Assembly (NCBI GenBank): GCA_003255025.1
Contig: QANY01000291.1
Span: 744,001 to 808,000 of the forward strand
Direction: 5' to 3'
DNA: 64,000 nucleotides
From: Datisca glomerata
Lineage: Eukaryota > Streptophyta > Magnoliopsida > Cucurbitales > Datiscaceae
Shown here: positions 1 to 10,974 of the stretch, piece after piece
Layout of the letters: every line of letters starts with the position of its first letter
Numbering within the stretch: position 1 is the first letter of the stretch
Translations under genes and position numbers: made by a program
The notes under the pieces: model-generated
Database searches by the model: none
What the model was told of the DNA's origin: nothing
What the model saw: the letters and a program-made list of their open reading frames with translations, nothing else

Positions 1-1846
1 TTCTAGTTTGGTACTTAAATGGAGGTGTTCTTTGGGTGACAGTTTCAGTGGGCGTCAGTATCAGTTTCCTGTAGTACATAATGGTGGTCTTTTTTTGGTT
101 GGATTAGTGAATGTATACAAAGTATAGTTGGGTCACTCAGGATTTCTTCTTTTTTCCCCCTATTTTGGCTCATGATTTTGTTCAGTTTTAGATGCATATA
201 CAACAAGTAAATAGGGGTTGGTAAAGCTATTTCTAGCCTCCTGTTTCTTTTCTTTTCTTTTTGGTTGTTGTAAAAGCATGTTTATCAGAGGCATTATGTT
301 CTTGAATTGTTGTTTACAGTGCGAGTAAAGATTATTGAGTTCTTCTCGAGATACATCTCTTTATGTTATATTTTGTGATCTTGTGTGCGGAGAATTCTAC
401 GTCGTTGGCGTGTTATGGGTACGATCCTTGGAGTGCAGGAGAGAGAAAGGGAGTGTGGATGAGAGAAAAATCCGAAATTCTCCTTTCTACTCGTTTTTTC
501 TCTCATAGTATCGTAGAATGACTCCTCGTGTGGCCTTTGTCTTTGTTTTACTTTTTCTGTGATAGTTTGGATATAGGGTACAGTTATCCACATTGTCATC
601 CTTTATGGGGTAACGATAGTTGCAAGGTTGGGTTTAGCATGTCATGTTATTTCATGTAATCCTTTGTGTTTCCTGCTCGTTGGGTCTCTTGAGGTTTATG
701 TAAATAGCACCCTCTTCATTTTGCCTTCGTTTGTACAAAAAAAGGTTTTGTTTCTCTTTTGTTGGGAAAAAAACCGTTGTCATTGAGTTCTATAGAAAAC
801 AGAGAGCCTAATGGATGGATGTTTGGTGGAGGAGAAGGCTTTGGGTTTTTTTGAAACCCATTGTTTGATCGTGTGATTTAGTGGGCATGGCTGTTGATGG
901 TTGTGATAGGTATTGTTTCAAGAACATTATTAGAAGGTTACAATCAGGGGTTTCAACGGTTTGGTTTAATCAATACCGACCTTAAATGCATTTTTGGATA
1001 TTTCTCAATGTCTCCGCTATTCATGTCTCCGCTATTCATGGAACGTGAGATCTTGGTCGTCTTTTTCTTTTTCTTTTGTGATTGAGCAATCCAAACTAAA
1101 CTAATTAAACTTATACACCAATCTAACTAAATCATTGACGGTGGGTTTCCTTTCAATGTAATGTTCTAAATTGAGTTTCTCAGCAAATATTTAAAAATTC
1201 AATCTAACAATGATATTTGGAGTATATAATATACGCTTAATTTTCTATTTGCCTTTAGTTTAATAGTTTATGGTTGGTTTATAAAGTTACATTACAAATC
1301 AGGAAGGGGAATCAGAAATTTGAATGAAGTCTGTGGGCTATGTTTGAATCTAAAAGAATATAGAAGATGGATTATTGAACATTATTTCATTTGATTAGAG
1401 TCATGAAATATGAAAGAATAATAGCTTTAAAAAATAAATAAATAATTATCACAGGAATACTTTACACTTTACATTTATCTCTTATTATTTTTGACACATC
1501 ATGCAAGCAAGGATAGATTTAACTTCTTTTACAAATTTTGAATTTTTTAAACGTCAATTCTGCTAGTTTGACTTCGTAAAAATTATGGTGGATAATAAGT
1601 CGTTCAAAAAAATGAAATTCAAATTCGTGTTAAATTTTTAACCAAATGCAAATGTGAACGTTTTTATAGAGTAAAAGAATGTCACTTTGTTTTATATAAA
1701 ATTATTGGTTGAAGGAACTAATAGTTGCAGTAGGACATTTTAGCTAGACTGACATCTTCGTAGTACCCCATCATTTAATCCAATCTAACACATTATCAAA
1801 ATAAAAGAAAAAAGTCAACAAAAGAACTAATCTTTTTTTTACAAAG
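1..1846. other. Intergenic, AT-rich; possible 3' UTR of an off-window gene at the left edge
   Basis: No open frame here looks like a gene. The first 770 bases are mixed in composition, and around 640-740 they read like a plant 3' UTR. This suggests that a plus-strand gene ends just left of the window, but no coding sequence is visible to prove it. From about 1080 onward the DNA is AT-rich intergenic sequence with no feature I can name. The short open frames in this stretch have no recognisable motifs. Confidence 0.3.
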
Positions 1847-1930
1847 GTGACATATTTTACGTTGCTAGACTATAATTCTTTTGTTTACAGCAACAAAAGA
1901 ATTATAGTCTAGTAACGTAAAATATGTCAC
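1847..1930. repeat. Near-perfect 39-bp inverted repeat (hairpin)
   Basis: Arms 1847-1885 and 1892-1930 are reverse complements with a single mismatch, separated by a 6-nt loop (TACAGC). Both outer flanks carry a T-run followed by ACAAA (around 1833-1845 and 1963-1976). An RNA from either strand would fold into a long stem. It could be a tiny foldback MITE or a hairpin small-RNA precursor; the sequence alone does not decide between them. Confidence 0.85.
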
Positions 1931-2775
1931 CCTCTGTTAAGCTATGGTCTGGTAACACGATGTTTTTTTTACAAAAAAGTTCATTCTCATTTCAAAAAAT
2001 GAGTATAGATCTAGATCAAGATAATAATAAGAAAATATAGATTTACCAACAAGGATAAACCAAATCTTAAAAGATTAACAGAAAAACTTAACAACCAAAA
2101 TACATAAATCAACCATAACAATAAGAAAATTACTGAATGAACATAAATGATAATATATAGCTCTTCATTTTTGTTCGTTCTAAGTACTTTCGCTACCCAA
2201 AAATATTTGTTTGACTGAAATCGATTTAAATACGTTCTGTCAAATGATCCAATAATTAATCTAGCACAATCGACTACCAAAACTTATAGATCTGGACTAG
2301 ATTTATCGAAAACAGTCATAAAATAAATGTTATTGAAGGAAAACACCATAGATCTAAGTGGAGGAAAAATATTTATTATGAAAATAGAAGAAAACAGAAT
2401 TAGAATGAGAGGAAAAAAAAAACTTCTCCGAAGAAAGTGAGCAATGAAATTGATGAAGAAATAAACTAAATATAATTTTTTTGGTCTAGTAAGACGATGT
2501 TGAGATTAACACTAATTAAATCAAAATTTAATAAAATATTTTAGTTAGATTCTGATATAATAATATTTTGGTTGGACTAGCATCAATTTAAGTTCAGTGA
2601 AATAATATTCAATTAAAATGAGAGCGTTTTTCTTTTCTTTCTAAAAAAATGTCACAAGAATTTCTCCACTTAAAATAATTCTTATTTTTTGTTTTTGAAA
2701 ATTTGACAAAAGTTTGTTTACTATTTGGTTTTGCTAAAGGAAACAGAGCTCCACAAATTCTCTCTCCGTCTATCC
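1931..2775. promoter_or_regulatory. Intergenic DNA and upstream region of the DnaJ-like gene
   Basis: This is AT-rich sequence without a gene. The last 60-100 bases before 2776 become pyrimidine-rich (CTCTC runs), as is usual for plant 5' leaders. No TATA element can be placed with confidence. A GGTCTAGTAAGACGATG string at about 2483 resembles GGTCTGGTAACACGATG at about 1947, so a short repeat family is present on both sides. Confidence 0.3.
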
Positions 2776-5185
2776 ATGGCTACGCTTTGCTGCCATTCTC
2801 TCCATCTTTCCTGCCCTCTCTCTTTTTCACCAACGATAAAAGTCTTAATGGACACTTCTCTCTTTCGTCCACAATTGCTTCCTCTAAAACCAGAAATCCC
2901 TTTACTCTCTCACTTTCTTTCTACGGCTTCCGCTGCATCTTCTTCTTCTCCGGCATCTATTCGACCGTTCGGGTTCGATGTTCAACCTGTTTTACTCTAT
3001 ACTGCGTTCGATAATTCTCTGGATTTCCAAACTTTTATCGTTACTTTCAGCGTTTTGGCTGCCATTGCTCTCTCCCTCTTTCTCGGGCTTAAGGTACCTC
3101 TTCTGATTCCATTTCCTTCCGAAGAACAAATTTTCGTTGAAATTTCTTTATTTGAAAGAAATTGGGGCTTCTGGTTAAATTCTTTGGGTTGAGGTCGTTG
3201 GCTTGTTTGATTCTTGACGAATTATGTAATGGGGGTATGCAGGGAGATCCTGTTCCTTGCGAACGATGTGCCGGCAATGGTACATTAACTTTTCACTTGT
3301 GGACTCGTTTTTTTTTTGGTTAAAGTTGTGATAATAATTAGTTTAATGCTGGCCCTCTGCATTTCCTATATATAAAAAAGAGAAAATACTGGCTTCTCTT
3401 CTCTTTCTTTATTCTGCTTGTCAATCTATTCAGTTTGGGAAAATTCATTGTTTAGAAGAGCACTTTCTCTATTTTTGGTGTAAAGTTAAGGATCTAGCTC
3501 TTCTCTATTACCTTTTTTTCACTACACTCAACGCATTCGTAGATGCTTGACATCTCAGCACTTTCTTTTAATGGTCTACATTTACTTGCCCTTAAATGAT
3601 GTGCAAATCAATTATTTCTTTCCTTAATCTACTTTTTTTGCCTTGAATTGTTCGCCGGGGGTTGTTGTTTAAATACCTTGTTCCGGGCAAAGATTTGTTT
3701 AAACAAACCGCTAGAACTTAAGAAAAGTTCACTATCCCAACGACGCACGACCCCTTAGGTAACTTCCGTTACACCGGATTTATATGATATCGTGATTGTG
3801 ACGCGACAAAGATCACGCCCACAATTTAAAATTCTGATCGAAGATCAGTTAGTCCATGTGAGGTTACTTGAGAGTAATATGAATATAAGGTACACAGAAT
3901 GAAGCTCATGGTTTTTGGTTAAGAAAGGATATGTTATTTTGTGTTTAGTTATGGACTAGTTTTAGGCGCCACTTCTGTTGGTAGATAAGCAATGGTGGTG
4001 TTATTTTGTCTATTCATTTGCTAAGAAGTTAGTTATATATAATTTTGCACTTCAAAATCACTTGACGATATGGGTTAACTCATACTCATATTTAATAAGT
4101 CGTAGATACAAGCCATATTCTCCCTGACGATGTTTTAAGTACTGCGGCTATCATTCATTTGATAATGACTGATAAATTAAAATTCTTTCTACATATATGA
4201 TTCTGATGGATGCTCATGCTAGTTCTATTTCATGTCAAAACCGAATTGCTTAATGCTTCAATGCTTATTTTGATGGGTAGGTGGCACTAAATGTGTATTC
4301 TGTGACAATGGTAAGATGAAGCAAGAGACTGGCTTGGTTGATTGCAGGGTGTGCAAGGGTGCAGGTAGGTACTAGTTTCATGTTCCGATATGCTTCTTGA
4401 ACAGAGATTAGTAGATATGCAGCCGAAACATTACTCTTTAGCTGAGCTATCATACATGGATTTAGGCCTCGTTTGGTATTGTTTTTGGGTGCCCAAAAGT
4501 GGTGTATTACAGAGTTGAGCTATCATACGTGGGTATAGGCCCGTTTGGTGCTGCTTTTCGGGGTATCCAAAAGCTTTTCTAGTTTAAGACGTTTGGTAAA
4601 TCTGTTTCAGAAAAGTTATCTTAAATAATTTCTGCTTTTCTGCAGCAATTTCCAAAAGCAGTTTGAAAAACAGCTTTTAGAAACTGATTTTCACAAATTA
4701 TATTGTATTTTTTAAATAAATCTTGCGACGTTCCCATATTGTCCTTACAATAATTTTGTCAAATCCAACTTACTCTTTTTGTTTAATGTTTTTTGGTTCT
4801 TTCTCCTTTCTCGAAAACGATTCTAACATTGCTTTTCCTTGTTCACTACCACCTACTTTCAGGGTGTTTCTTCTGTCAAATATCAAACTGGCCTATAGTC
4901 TTACAGTGCTTATTTTACAATGATTTTAAGAAAAACTATAGTAGTACCAAATTGGCCCTTAGTCTTACAGTGCTTATTTTACACTTGGGATATTGCTATT
5001 TTAGTCAGTTCAATTGTTTTTATGAATCGCTCACTGATAACCACAAAGAACTATTCAAACTTATGTATTTTGTTTTCTTTAGATAAAAATTTGTTGGTAA
5101 TTTTCAAATTTGAAATTGTTGTTTCTCTGTAGGATTGATATTCTGCAAGAAATGCAGTGGTTCGGGATATTCACGGCGACTATAA
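2776..5185 (+). CDS. Plastid DnaJ-type cysteine-rich zinc-finger membrane protein
   Basis: Four exons join in frame with GT-AG introns: 2776-3093, 3243-3279, 4281-4364 and 5133-5185, giving 163 aa and ending in TAA. Residues 1 to about 65 are rich in Ser, Leu and Pro with few acidic residues, like a chloroplast transit peptide. A hydrophobic segment at about 86-105 should be one membrane helix. Residues 112-158 hold four CxxC units of the DnaJ zinc-binding type: CERCAGNG (112), CVFCDNGK (123), CRVCKGAG (140) and CKKCSGSG (151). The protein ends in SRRL. There is no J domain. It belongs to the BSD2/LQY1-like group of small plastid proteins that act as chaperones or thiol/disulfide helpers. Membership is clear from the motif; the client is not predictable. 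The ATG at 2776 is preferred because it opens the transit peptide and no better start lies upstream. Intron 3 contains MITE-like sequence. Confidence 0.9.
4441..4700. repeat. MITE-like sequence with partial tandem duplication in intron 3 of the DnaJ-like gene
   Basis: The segment around 4441-4477 (GAGCTATCATACATGG ... GGCCTCGTTTGGT) recurs diverged at about 4512-4549. It is followed by a stretch rich in CAAAAGC/GCTTTTG palindromic words up to about 4690. The GGCCTCGTTTGG motif commonly marks the ends of small plant hAT or Harbinger MITEs. I could not locate a clean opposite terminus or target duplication, so boundaries are approximate. Confidence 0.45.
4883..4985 (+). repeat. Short direct repeat in intron 3
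   Basis: The word AGTCTTACAGTGCTTATTTT occurs twice, near 4897 and 4963, each preceded by AACTGGCC or AATTGGCC. The two copies are about 66 bp apart. It is a small tandem duplication in intronic DNA, with no coding role evident. Confidence 0.7.
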
Positions 5186-5404
5186 GCTGTTGTCCTAAAT
5201 CTTCTTTTGCTTTCTCAACCCCTCTATTTACTTCCTCAAATATTTTTCCATCTTTACATTTCTTTCTTCTTTTTTCAATATTTCTTTCCAAGAATCTCTT
5301 ACTTGTCGTGAAATGTGTCATAGAGATTTTCAATTTGCAATGTAAATGATGATTTAATATTTAAGTCTCATTTAAATGAAGTAATTTTTAGGAGAATTCT
5401 TCTT

Positions 5405-5759
5405 AGTGTAGTTTACTTAAATTACACAGACCCTCTAATTTAAAAAATGACACATACCTCCTTTCATGTTAGGTTTTAATGAGAAGAAAACTCAGAAATG
5501 TTCCATTCTAAACTAACACCGTTAAATAATATTTAATGCCAAAATTACTCTTCGTTTTATTTTCAATGCTAGAATTCACCTGAATCAGAAAATATTCAGT
5601 TCAACTTATGTTTTGGGTTAAAAAAATGTTTAGGTCGGATTGGTTACAAGGAGAATGTTATATTTTCATACATAAACTAACAAACATAAACTAACAAGTT
5701 TTAATAGAATATACTTATTTTCTGACTATAGAGGTGTCGGTATATTTTAAGTAAACTAT
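5405..5759. mobile_element. Foldback/MITE-like element, about 355 bp
   Basis: The left end (AGTTTACTTAAATTACAC, then ACCCTCTA near 5430) is the inverted complement of the right end (TAGAGGTGTCGG, then TTTAAGTAAACTAT near 5745-5759). The TIR is about 30 bp and imperfect. Its words resemble those of the larger foldback element at 60765-61255, suggesting one family. I did not see an unambiguous target duplication. Confidence 0.55.
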
Positions 5760-6060
5760 GTGGGTGAAAGAATAATTTATCCTAATTTTTATGTTCATAA
5801 ATCCATTGCCTGGGAGATCTTGATGTGAGACAATCGTTTTCCATGTACATTGGCATATTTTTTCCTGCACTATTTCTAGTTAGGACTTAAGAACCATATG
5901 CTTCAACTTTTTGTTGGGATTTCTGTCAAATAGGATTTTATGTTTGCTATATTAAACAAGGGAGGTTATTGCTTTTGGGACTCACTAAATAAAGATGGTA
6001 ATACAGAAGCTTCAAAATAGTAACTTGTAAGTCCAAGTTCATGTGTGGGCAAGCAGTCAC

Positions 6061-6890
6061 ATAATAATAATATGATCCCAACTCCAACACTGAATTCTTT
6101 GCTCACACTTCAACAAAATAGCACTTCAACAAAATAGCATTCCATACATCGTCTTTATTCATATCCCACAAAAAAGGCGAATATACTCTCGTAGAATCTA
6201 ATTGGATAGATTGACGATTTGTAAATATTATCTTTATATACAAAATGTTTAGGATCAAGTTTAAAAATCAACAATACAATAAACAAACTTAGAATCCAAT
6301 TTTAAATTTTAACCAATGATACGACACAACCTCTTCATAAATATTAAAAAGCCCACAATATTAGTTGCATATTTATATTCATAATATGTCGAACGTCTGT
6401 CATGCAACTTTGACAAATTTAGAATAAAAAAAATTTAGAATCCAATCCAAACAATTATTATTTTGTAAGTAATTGGTGAATCCTAGTACGTAATTGATGA
6501 ACCCCAATATGTATTTAGTGAACCCCAATATGTATTTGGTGAACCCATCCAAAAATTATTAATTTGTAGTAATTGGTGAACCTCAATACGTATTTGATGA
6601 ACCCCTCTAAAAATTATTGTTTTGTACGTATATGATGAATCTGAGTATGTATTTGATGAAATAGAGTACGTATTTAGTGAACAAAAAAAAATTGTTACTT
6701 GTTGAATTTTGTGTGGTCCAAATTACTTTAAAAGTAATCTAATGACTGGGTATGATATCAATGTCAAAAAATTATTCTCGGTCTTATAAAATTTCCCCAC
6801 CTAATAATATAATCCCTACTCCAACGTTAAATTCTTTGCTCACACTTCAACAAAATAGCATCCGAGAGATCGTCTTTATTCATACATGGG
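6061..6890 (+). repeat. Pair of about 90-bp direct repeats flanking a minisatellite region
   Basis: The segment at 6061-6165 (ACTCCAAC ... TTCTTTGCTCACACTTCAAC ... ATCGTCTTTATTCAT) is repeated diverged at 6804-6885. The copies lie in the same orientation about 740 bp apart. Such spacing could mark a very short LTR-type element (TRIM) or an old duplication. I could not identify a primer-binding site or polypurine tract, so the first option stays open. Confidence 0.5.
6469..6690 (+). repeat. Degenerate minisatellite, units of about 20-22 bp
   Basis: About nine degenerate units of the type TACGTATTTGGTGAACCCCA follow one another (GTACGTAATTGATGAACC, TATGTATTTAGTGAACCCC, TATTTGGTGAACCC and others). 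Two interruptions contain AAAAATTATTATTTTGT-like spacers. Purely repetitive; no coding potential is seen. Confidence 0.7.
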
Positions 6891-7094
6891 TATGAATTAC
6901 GTGAAATCTCTGTTATTTCTTATTAACTGCTATAAGATAAAAGTTTTCATGAGTTTGGGTTCTGTTCCTGACATAAAAACATGGGAGAACTACAAAATTT
7001 GGCCTAAATACAAGGTAAGTTACAAAAATGTCCGACTTTCTTATAAGAATGACCTGAGTAAATAGTTTATTTTCAATTGAACGGTACAGATTGA

Positions 7095-7162
7095 CCGAAC
7101 TAGATCGATCACTCTTATTCTTTCAAAACCGAACTAGATCGATCAGTCTTATTCTTTCAAAC
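7095..7162 (+). repeat. 34-bp tandem duplication upstream of the carboxylesterase gene
   Basis: Copies 7095-7128 and 7129-7162 begin CCGAACTAGATCGATCA and end TTATTCTTTCAAA; they differ at one or two positions. Each contains GATCGATC. They lie about 415-480 bp upstream of the CXE15-like start codon, so they sit in its presumptive promoter. Confidence 0.85.
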
Positions 7163-7299
7163 ACGAGATGATCAATTTCTTCCATAAGAGAGTCATTTAT
7201 TATTCTAAAATCTTCCTCAAAACTCACGTGGGAAGCTTGTCTTTTTCTCTTTAGCTAATCCCACCATTAACTATAACATTAATCAATATGGTAAACCTC

Positions 7300-7302
<3 letters not shown>

Positions 7303-7331
<29 letters not shown>
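7303..7331 (+). repeat. (CT)n microsatellite in the promoter/leader region of the carboxylesterase gene
   Basis: About 14 CT repeats lie roughly 250 bp before the start codon. A TATA-like AAATATATGCAG follows at about 7360, some 215 bp before the ATG. CT tracts near transcription start sites are common in plant core promoters. No function can be proved here. Confidence 0.85.
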
Positions 7332-7334
<3 letters not shown>

Positions 7335-7577
7335 TCGGCTTTGTCCTCCATCTTAACCAAATATATGCAGAAAGAAAAATCCAAATACAATGTGCCATCC
7401 ACTTCAAACCAAAGTTCTTTCACCAACTCCCTCTCTTCTTATTTCCTAGAAAATGGATAATTTGTAAAGGCAGAATTTGAAATTTCTTTACTATAATTTC
7501 ATACCTGAATTTCAGTGTATAAGCTTTCTCCATTTTTCCTGTTATCGACCTATTAGGTTTTACTCGCACCAACGTAA

Positions 7578-9086
7578 ATGTCGAACACCGCCGTGAGTTC
7601 AGCTCCACCGTATCAAGTGGAAGAGTGCCGCGGCGTCCTCCGTGTGTACAGCGACGGTTCCATTGTTCGCTCGGCAAAACCCAGTTTCGACGTTCCTGTC
7701 CACGACGACGGCTCTGTTCTTTGGAAGGATGTTGTTTTTCATCCCGTTAACAACCTCCAGCTCCGGCTCTATAAGCCGGCTGGTTGTTCCTCTTCTGGTT
7801 CCAAGCTTCCTGTCTTCTTTTATATCCACGGCGGCGGATTTTGCATTGGCTCTCGCACTTGGCCTAATTGCCAGAATTACTGTTTCCGTCTCACTTTGGA
7901 GCTTCAAGCTGTGGTGGTCTCGCCAGACTACCGGCTGGCTCCGGAGAATCGGCTTCCAGATGCGATTGACGACGGCTTCGCGGCGGTGAAATGGCTTCAA
8001 GCCCAGTCCGTGGCGGAGGAGCCGGATGCATGGTTGACTGAGGTGGCTGATTTTAGCAGAGTGATTATTAGCGGCGACTCGGCGGGAGGCAATATTGCTC
8101 ACAATCTGGCGGTAAGGCTAGGCGCGGGTTCGCCGGAGTTGTCGCCGGTTCGGGTAAGGGGATATGTGCTTTTGGCGCCATTCTTTGGTGGAACCGTAAG
8201 ATCTCGGTCTGAGGCGGAGGGTCCTAAAGACGCCTTTCTCAATTTAGAGCTCATTGACAGGTTTTATTTTTCATATTCCTTCTTCATTATTATTAAATCA
8301 ATATTTTTAGTTTAAAAAAAATATTGATAAAGTTCGTTAGTTTCAGTGCTTCTCACAGTTGAAAAATAGTATTCCTTCCCATTCTTCATTATTTTACTTT
8401 TCGTCGTTAATGTAACTTTTTTTTTGTTGCATCTCCATTTAACAGTCATCGTTAGGACCTCTCACGTGGTTCTTCATCTTTTGTTTGAACACATTTAATT
8501 TGGAAAGAAAAATTATTAAACTCTACATGAAGATCGAAAATATGGGTATATATTTTAGAGTAATTCTAGACCGATATAATTATTGATCAAGTTTTATGTG
8601 AATAAGTCATGTGTCAATCATTTATAAATTGGTTTATTATCATCTATTAAAATGATTTGACACAACAATCTAATAATAATTTACACGTCACTTAATCATT
8701 TAAAATTTTATCAATCAAATGTTACAATCAACTCTGTAGTAATGATTATGTTATGAATTTTAATGAAAATGATCAATAGGTTTTGGAGGTTATCAATACC
8801 AATTGGGGATACCACAGACCACCCACTAATCAACCCATTTGGACCAAAAAGCAGAGATCTTGAACCGTTGGATCTTGATCCAATTCTAGTAGTGGTTGGT
8901 GGAAGTGATCTTCTGAAAGATAGAGCAGAAGATTATGCAAAAAGGCTTCAACATTGGGGGAAGAAAATTGAGTATGTTGAGTTTGAAGGCAAGCATCATG
9001 GCTTCTTTACTATTCATCCTAACTCAGATGCTGCCAATGAGTTGATGCTCCTCATCAAACGTGTCATTTCTGAATATGGACTGTAA
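7578..9086 (+). CDS. CXE15: Carboxylesterase CXE15-like (GID1-type alpha/beta hydrolase)
   Basis: Two exons, 7578-8260 and 8780-9086, are joined across a 519-bp GT-AG intron that splits an Arg codon (AG|G), giving 329 aa. This is an alpha/beta hydrolase of the plant class-I carboxylesterase (hormone-sensitive-lipase-like) family. HGGG at 84-87 forms the oxyanion hole. GDSAGGN at 166-172 carries nucleophile Ser168. Asp271 in GGSDLLKDRA and His301 in KHHGFF complete the triad. All catalytic residues are present, so an active enzyme is expected, unlike the GID1 gibberellin receptors, which lose the His. Motifs such as the N-terminal EECRGVL, SPDYRLAPE and RVRGYVLLAPFFGG match the CXE15 branch, whose Arabidopsis member inactivates strigolactones by hydrolysis. 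Assignment to the branch is by recognition; the substrate is inferred. Expected to be cytosolic, as no signal peptide is seen. Confidence 0.93.
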
Positions 9087-9267
9087 TTTCCTCCAAGAAA
9101 TCTAAAATAATAATAATTTTCATCTGAATAAAATAGACTAGTTTATTTTATCAGAATGTAATTTGTTACTTTGATTGATTTTTGGACAAAAAATTTCGAG
9201 CAGTGTTTACGATTCAATCAAAAAACACAATATTGTTTTTTTTTTCACTTGAGTCTCCAAAACATAA

Positions 9268-10037
9268 TGTTGGAGATAACGAAGGAATGAGAAGTCAAAA
9301 GAAAAAATGTGAATGAAAGTGTGTAATGTGAAATACAGTGAGATTTAATCTCACATTAAAAACTCAAGAAAAAGATGTTGGGTTTATAAACCCAACATTC
9401 ATGCCTTGGGGTTAGCCCCAAGAGGCACCCCACATTTTGTGTGGAAGGGAGGACTTAGATGACACATGATCTTCCCCTCACACGTGCTCTGCCACCGCTG
9501 TCCTTCCGGTCAGCTCAGCTTGGTCCAAAAAAATATGTGCTTGATTATCTGCAGAACTAACGACACAATTTTGGCTTGCTCCCCAAGTTGTACATGTTTT
9601 AAAAAGGTTGTGTGTGAGCGCACAAGAAAAAAAACTTCATTTTTATCACCATTATCAAACTGATGCATACCACTTTTTCGATTATCCTGCATATTGAGAA
9701 AGATACAGAGAGTTCTGAGAGAGTCTGAGTAATTAGTTGTTGTACTCTGGCTTAGATTGTTGTATCCTGCAAAGACGATTCATCGTAGTGTCCAAGTACT
9801 CTGTGGAGGATGACTATTTCCTTTAGGACATTGCTCAAGAACAATCCTCGATCTTCATCTAATCTCTTCTTTAATTATTGTAATTTCAATTGTATTAGTT
9901 TTTTTTCATTTATTTCTGTGTATTAGTTCTAATAATTTTCGTCGTAATCGTCTTTGTTGCGTCTACGTTGTATTCATTTTATTTCCATTGTATTAGTTGG
10001 TTTATGAAAGCATCATGTTCCATAACTACACTCAACA
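9268..10037 (+). repeat. 5' LTR of element A, 770 bp
   Basis: Begins TGTTGGAGATAACGAAGG and ends ACTACACTCAACA. Compared with the 3' LTR it lacks about 130-150 bp around 9525-9560 (the part corresponding to 14770-14925). It keeps a stretch near 9795-9830 that the 3' LTR has lost. An internal inverted word, GTTGGGTTTATAAACCCAAC, at about 9379 sits where a LTR promoter TATA/hairpin could be. Confidence 0.93.
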
Positions 10038-10054
10038 ATCTAAAGACAATAAAT

Positions 10055-10855
10055 ATGGAACAATTTGCTAGAATCAAGACTTTGCACGCTGAGAGACCTG
10101 AGAAGTTAAAGGGGGACGACTTCAAACAATGGCAACAGAAGATGATCTTCTATCTGACCACTCTTAATCTAGCACATCTGCTGACAGACGACATTCCTCC
10201 TGCACCAAAGGAAGGACAATCGAATGAGCTAGCATCGGCACGGGAAGCCTAGATTCATTCGGACTTTCTTTGCCGAAACTATATCTTGAACGGCTTGGTA
10301 GACACCCTCTACGATGTCTACTCGTCGTTCAAGATGGCAAAGGAGCTATGGCAGGCCTTGGAGAAGAAATACAAAACAGAGGATGCCGGGATGAAGAAAA
10401 TTATCATCAGGAAATTCTTAAAATACGAGACAGATGATAAGAACACAGTAATCAGTCAAGTGAAGGAGTTGTAAATCATCTTCAACAACATGAAGGTCGA
10501 GGGGATGATCGTGAATGAACCGTTCCAAGTCGCATCCATCATCGAGAAGCTGTCGCCGTCGTGGAAGGACTTCAAGAATTATCTGAAGCACAAGCGTCAG
10601 GAGCTTAGCATGGAGGATCTGATTATTCGGCTGAGGATGGAGGAGGACAACCGAAAAAACAAAAAGAAAGCAACGTGGGCAACCTACGGAATGAAAGCTA
10701 ACTTGGTAGAATGAAATAAATCCAATCAACCGAGCAAGAAAAGGAAGACACCGTCGAGCAGCGCTCAGAAAAGGTAACTCAGAGAAATGCATTAAAGGCA
10801 GTTACTAGGTGTGCGGTAAAGCCGGACACAGGGCGAAGGATTGCCGTTTTAAGAA
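10055..10855 (+). pseudogene. Element A gag remnant with damaged zinc knuckle
   Basis: The frame from the ATG at 10055 to 10714 reads as a copia Gag (UBN2-type: LKGDDFKQWQQKM, then ELWQALEKKYKTEDAG, then SPSWKDFKNYLKHK). It is interrupted by in-frame TAG (10250) and TAA (10472) and ends at TGA (10712). Further on, about 10805-10855 encodes VCGKAGHRAKDC, a CCHC zinc knuckle whose first Cys position is lost to TAC/TAG. Gag packages element RNA; this copy cannot make a full protein. Confidence 0.85.
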
Positions 10856-10974
10856 ATATCAAAACAATGGTATCCAACCCCATAACAGCAAAAAAATGAA
10901 CCAAGCAAATATGATGGAGATAGATGATCTTTGTGTTATAATTTCTGAGATCTGTGTGGTCGCTGACACCAAGG

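Noticed and set aside
366..599. 77-codon minus-strand open frame near the left edge
   Set aside because: It has no recognisable motif, low-complexity basic/Ser composition, and overlaps sequence that looks like a 3' UTR; likely chance.
7642..7989. 115-codon plus-strand open frame
   Set aside because: It is the +1 frame of carboxylesterase exon 1, without conserved motifs.
7599..8102. 167-codon minus-strand open frame
   Set aside because: It is antisense to the GC-richer exon 1 of the carboxylesterase gene and has no domain; a shadow of the real gene.
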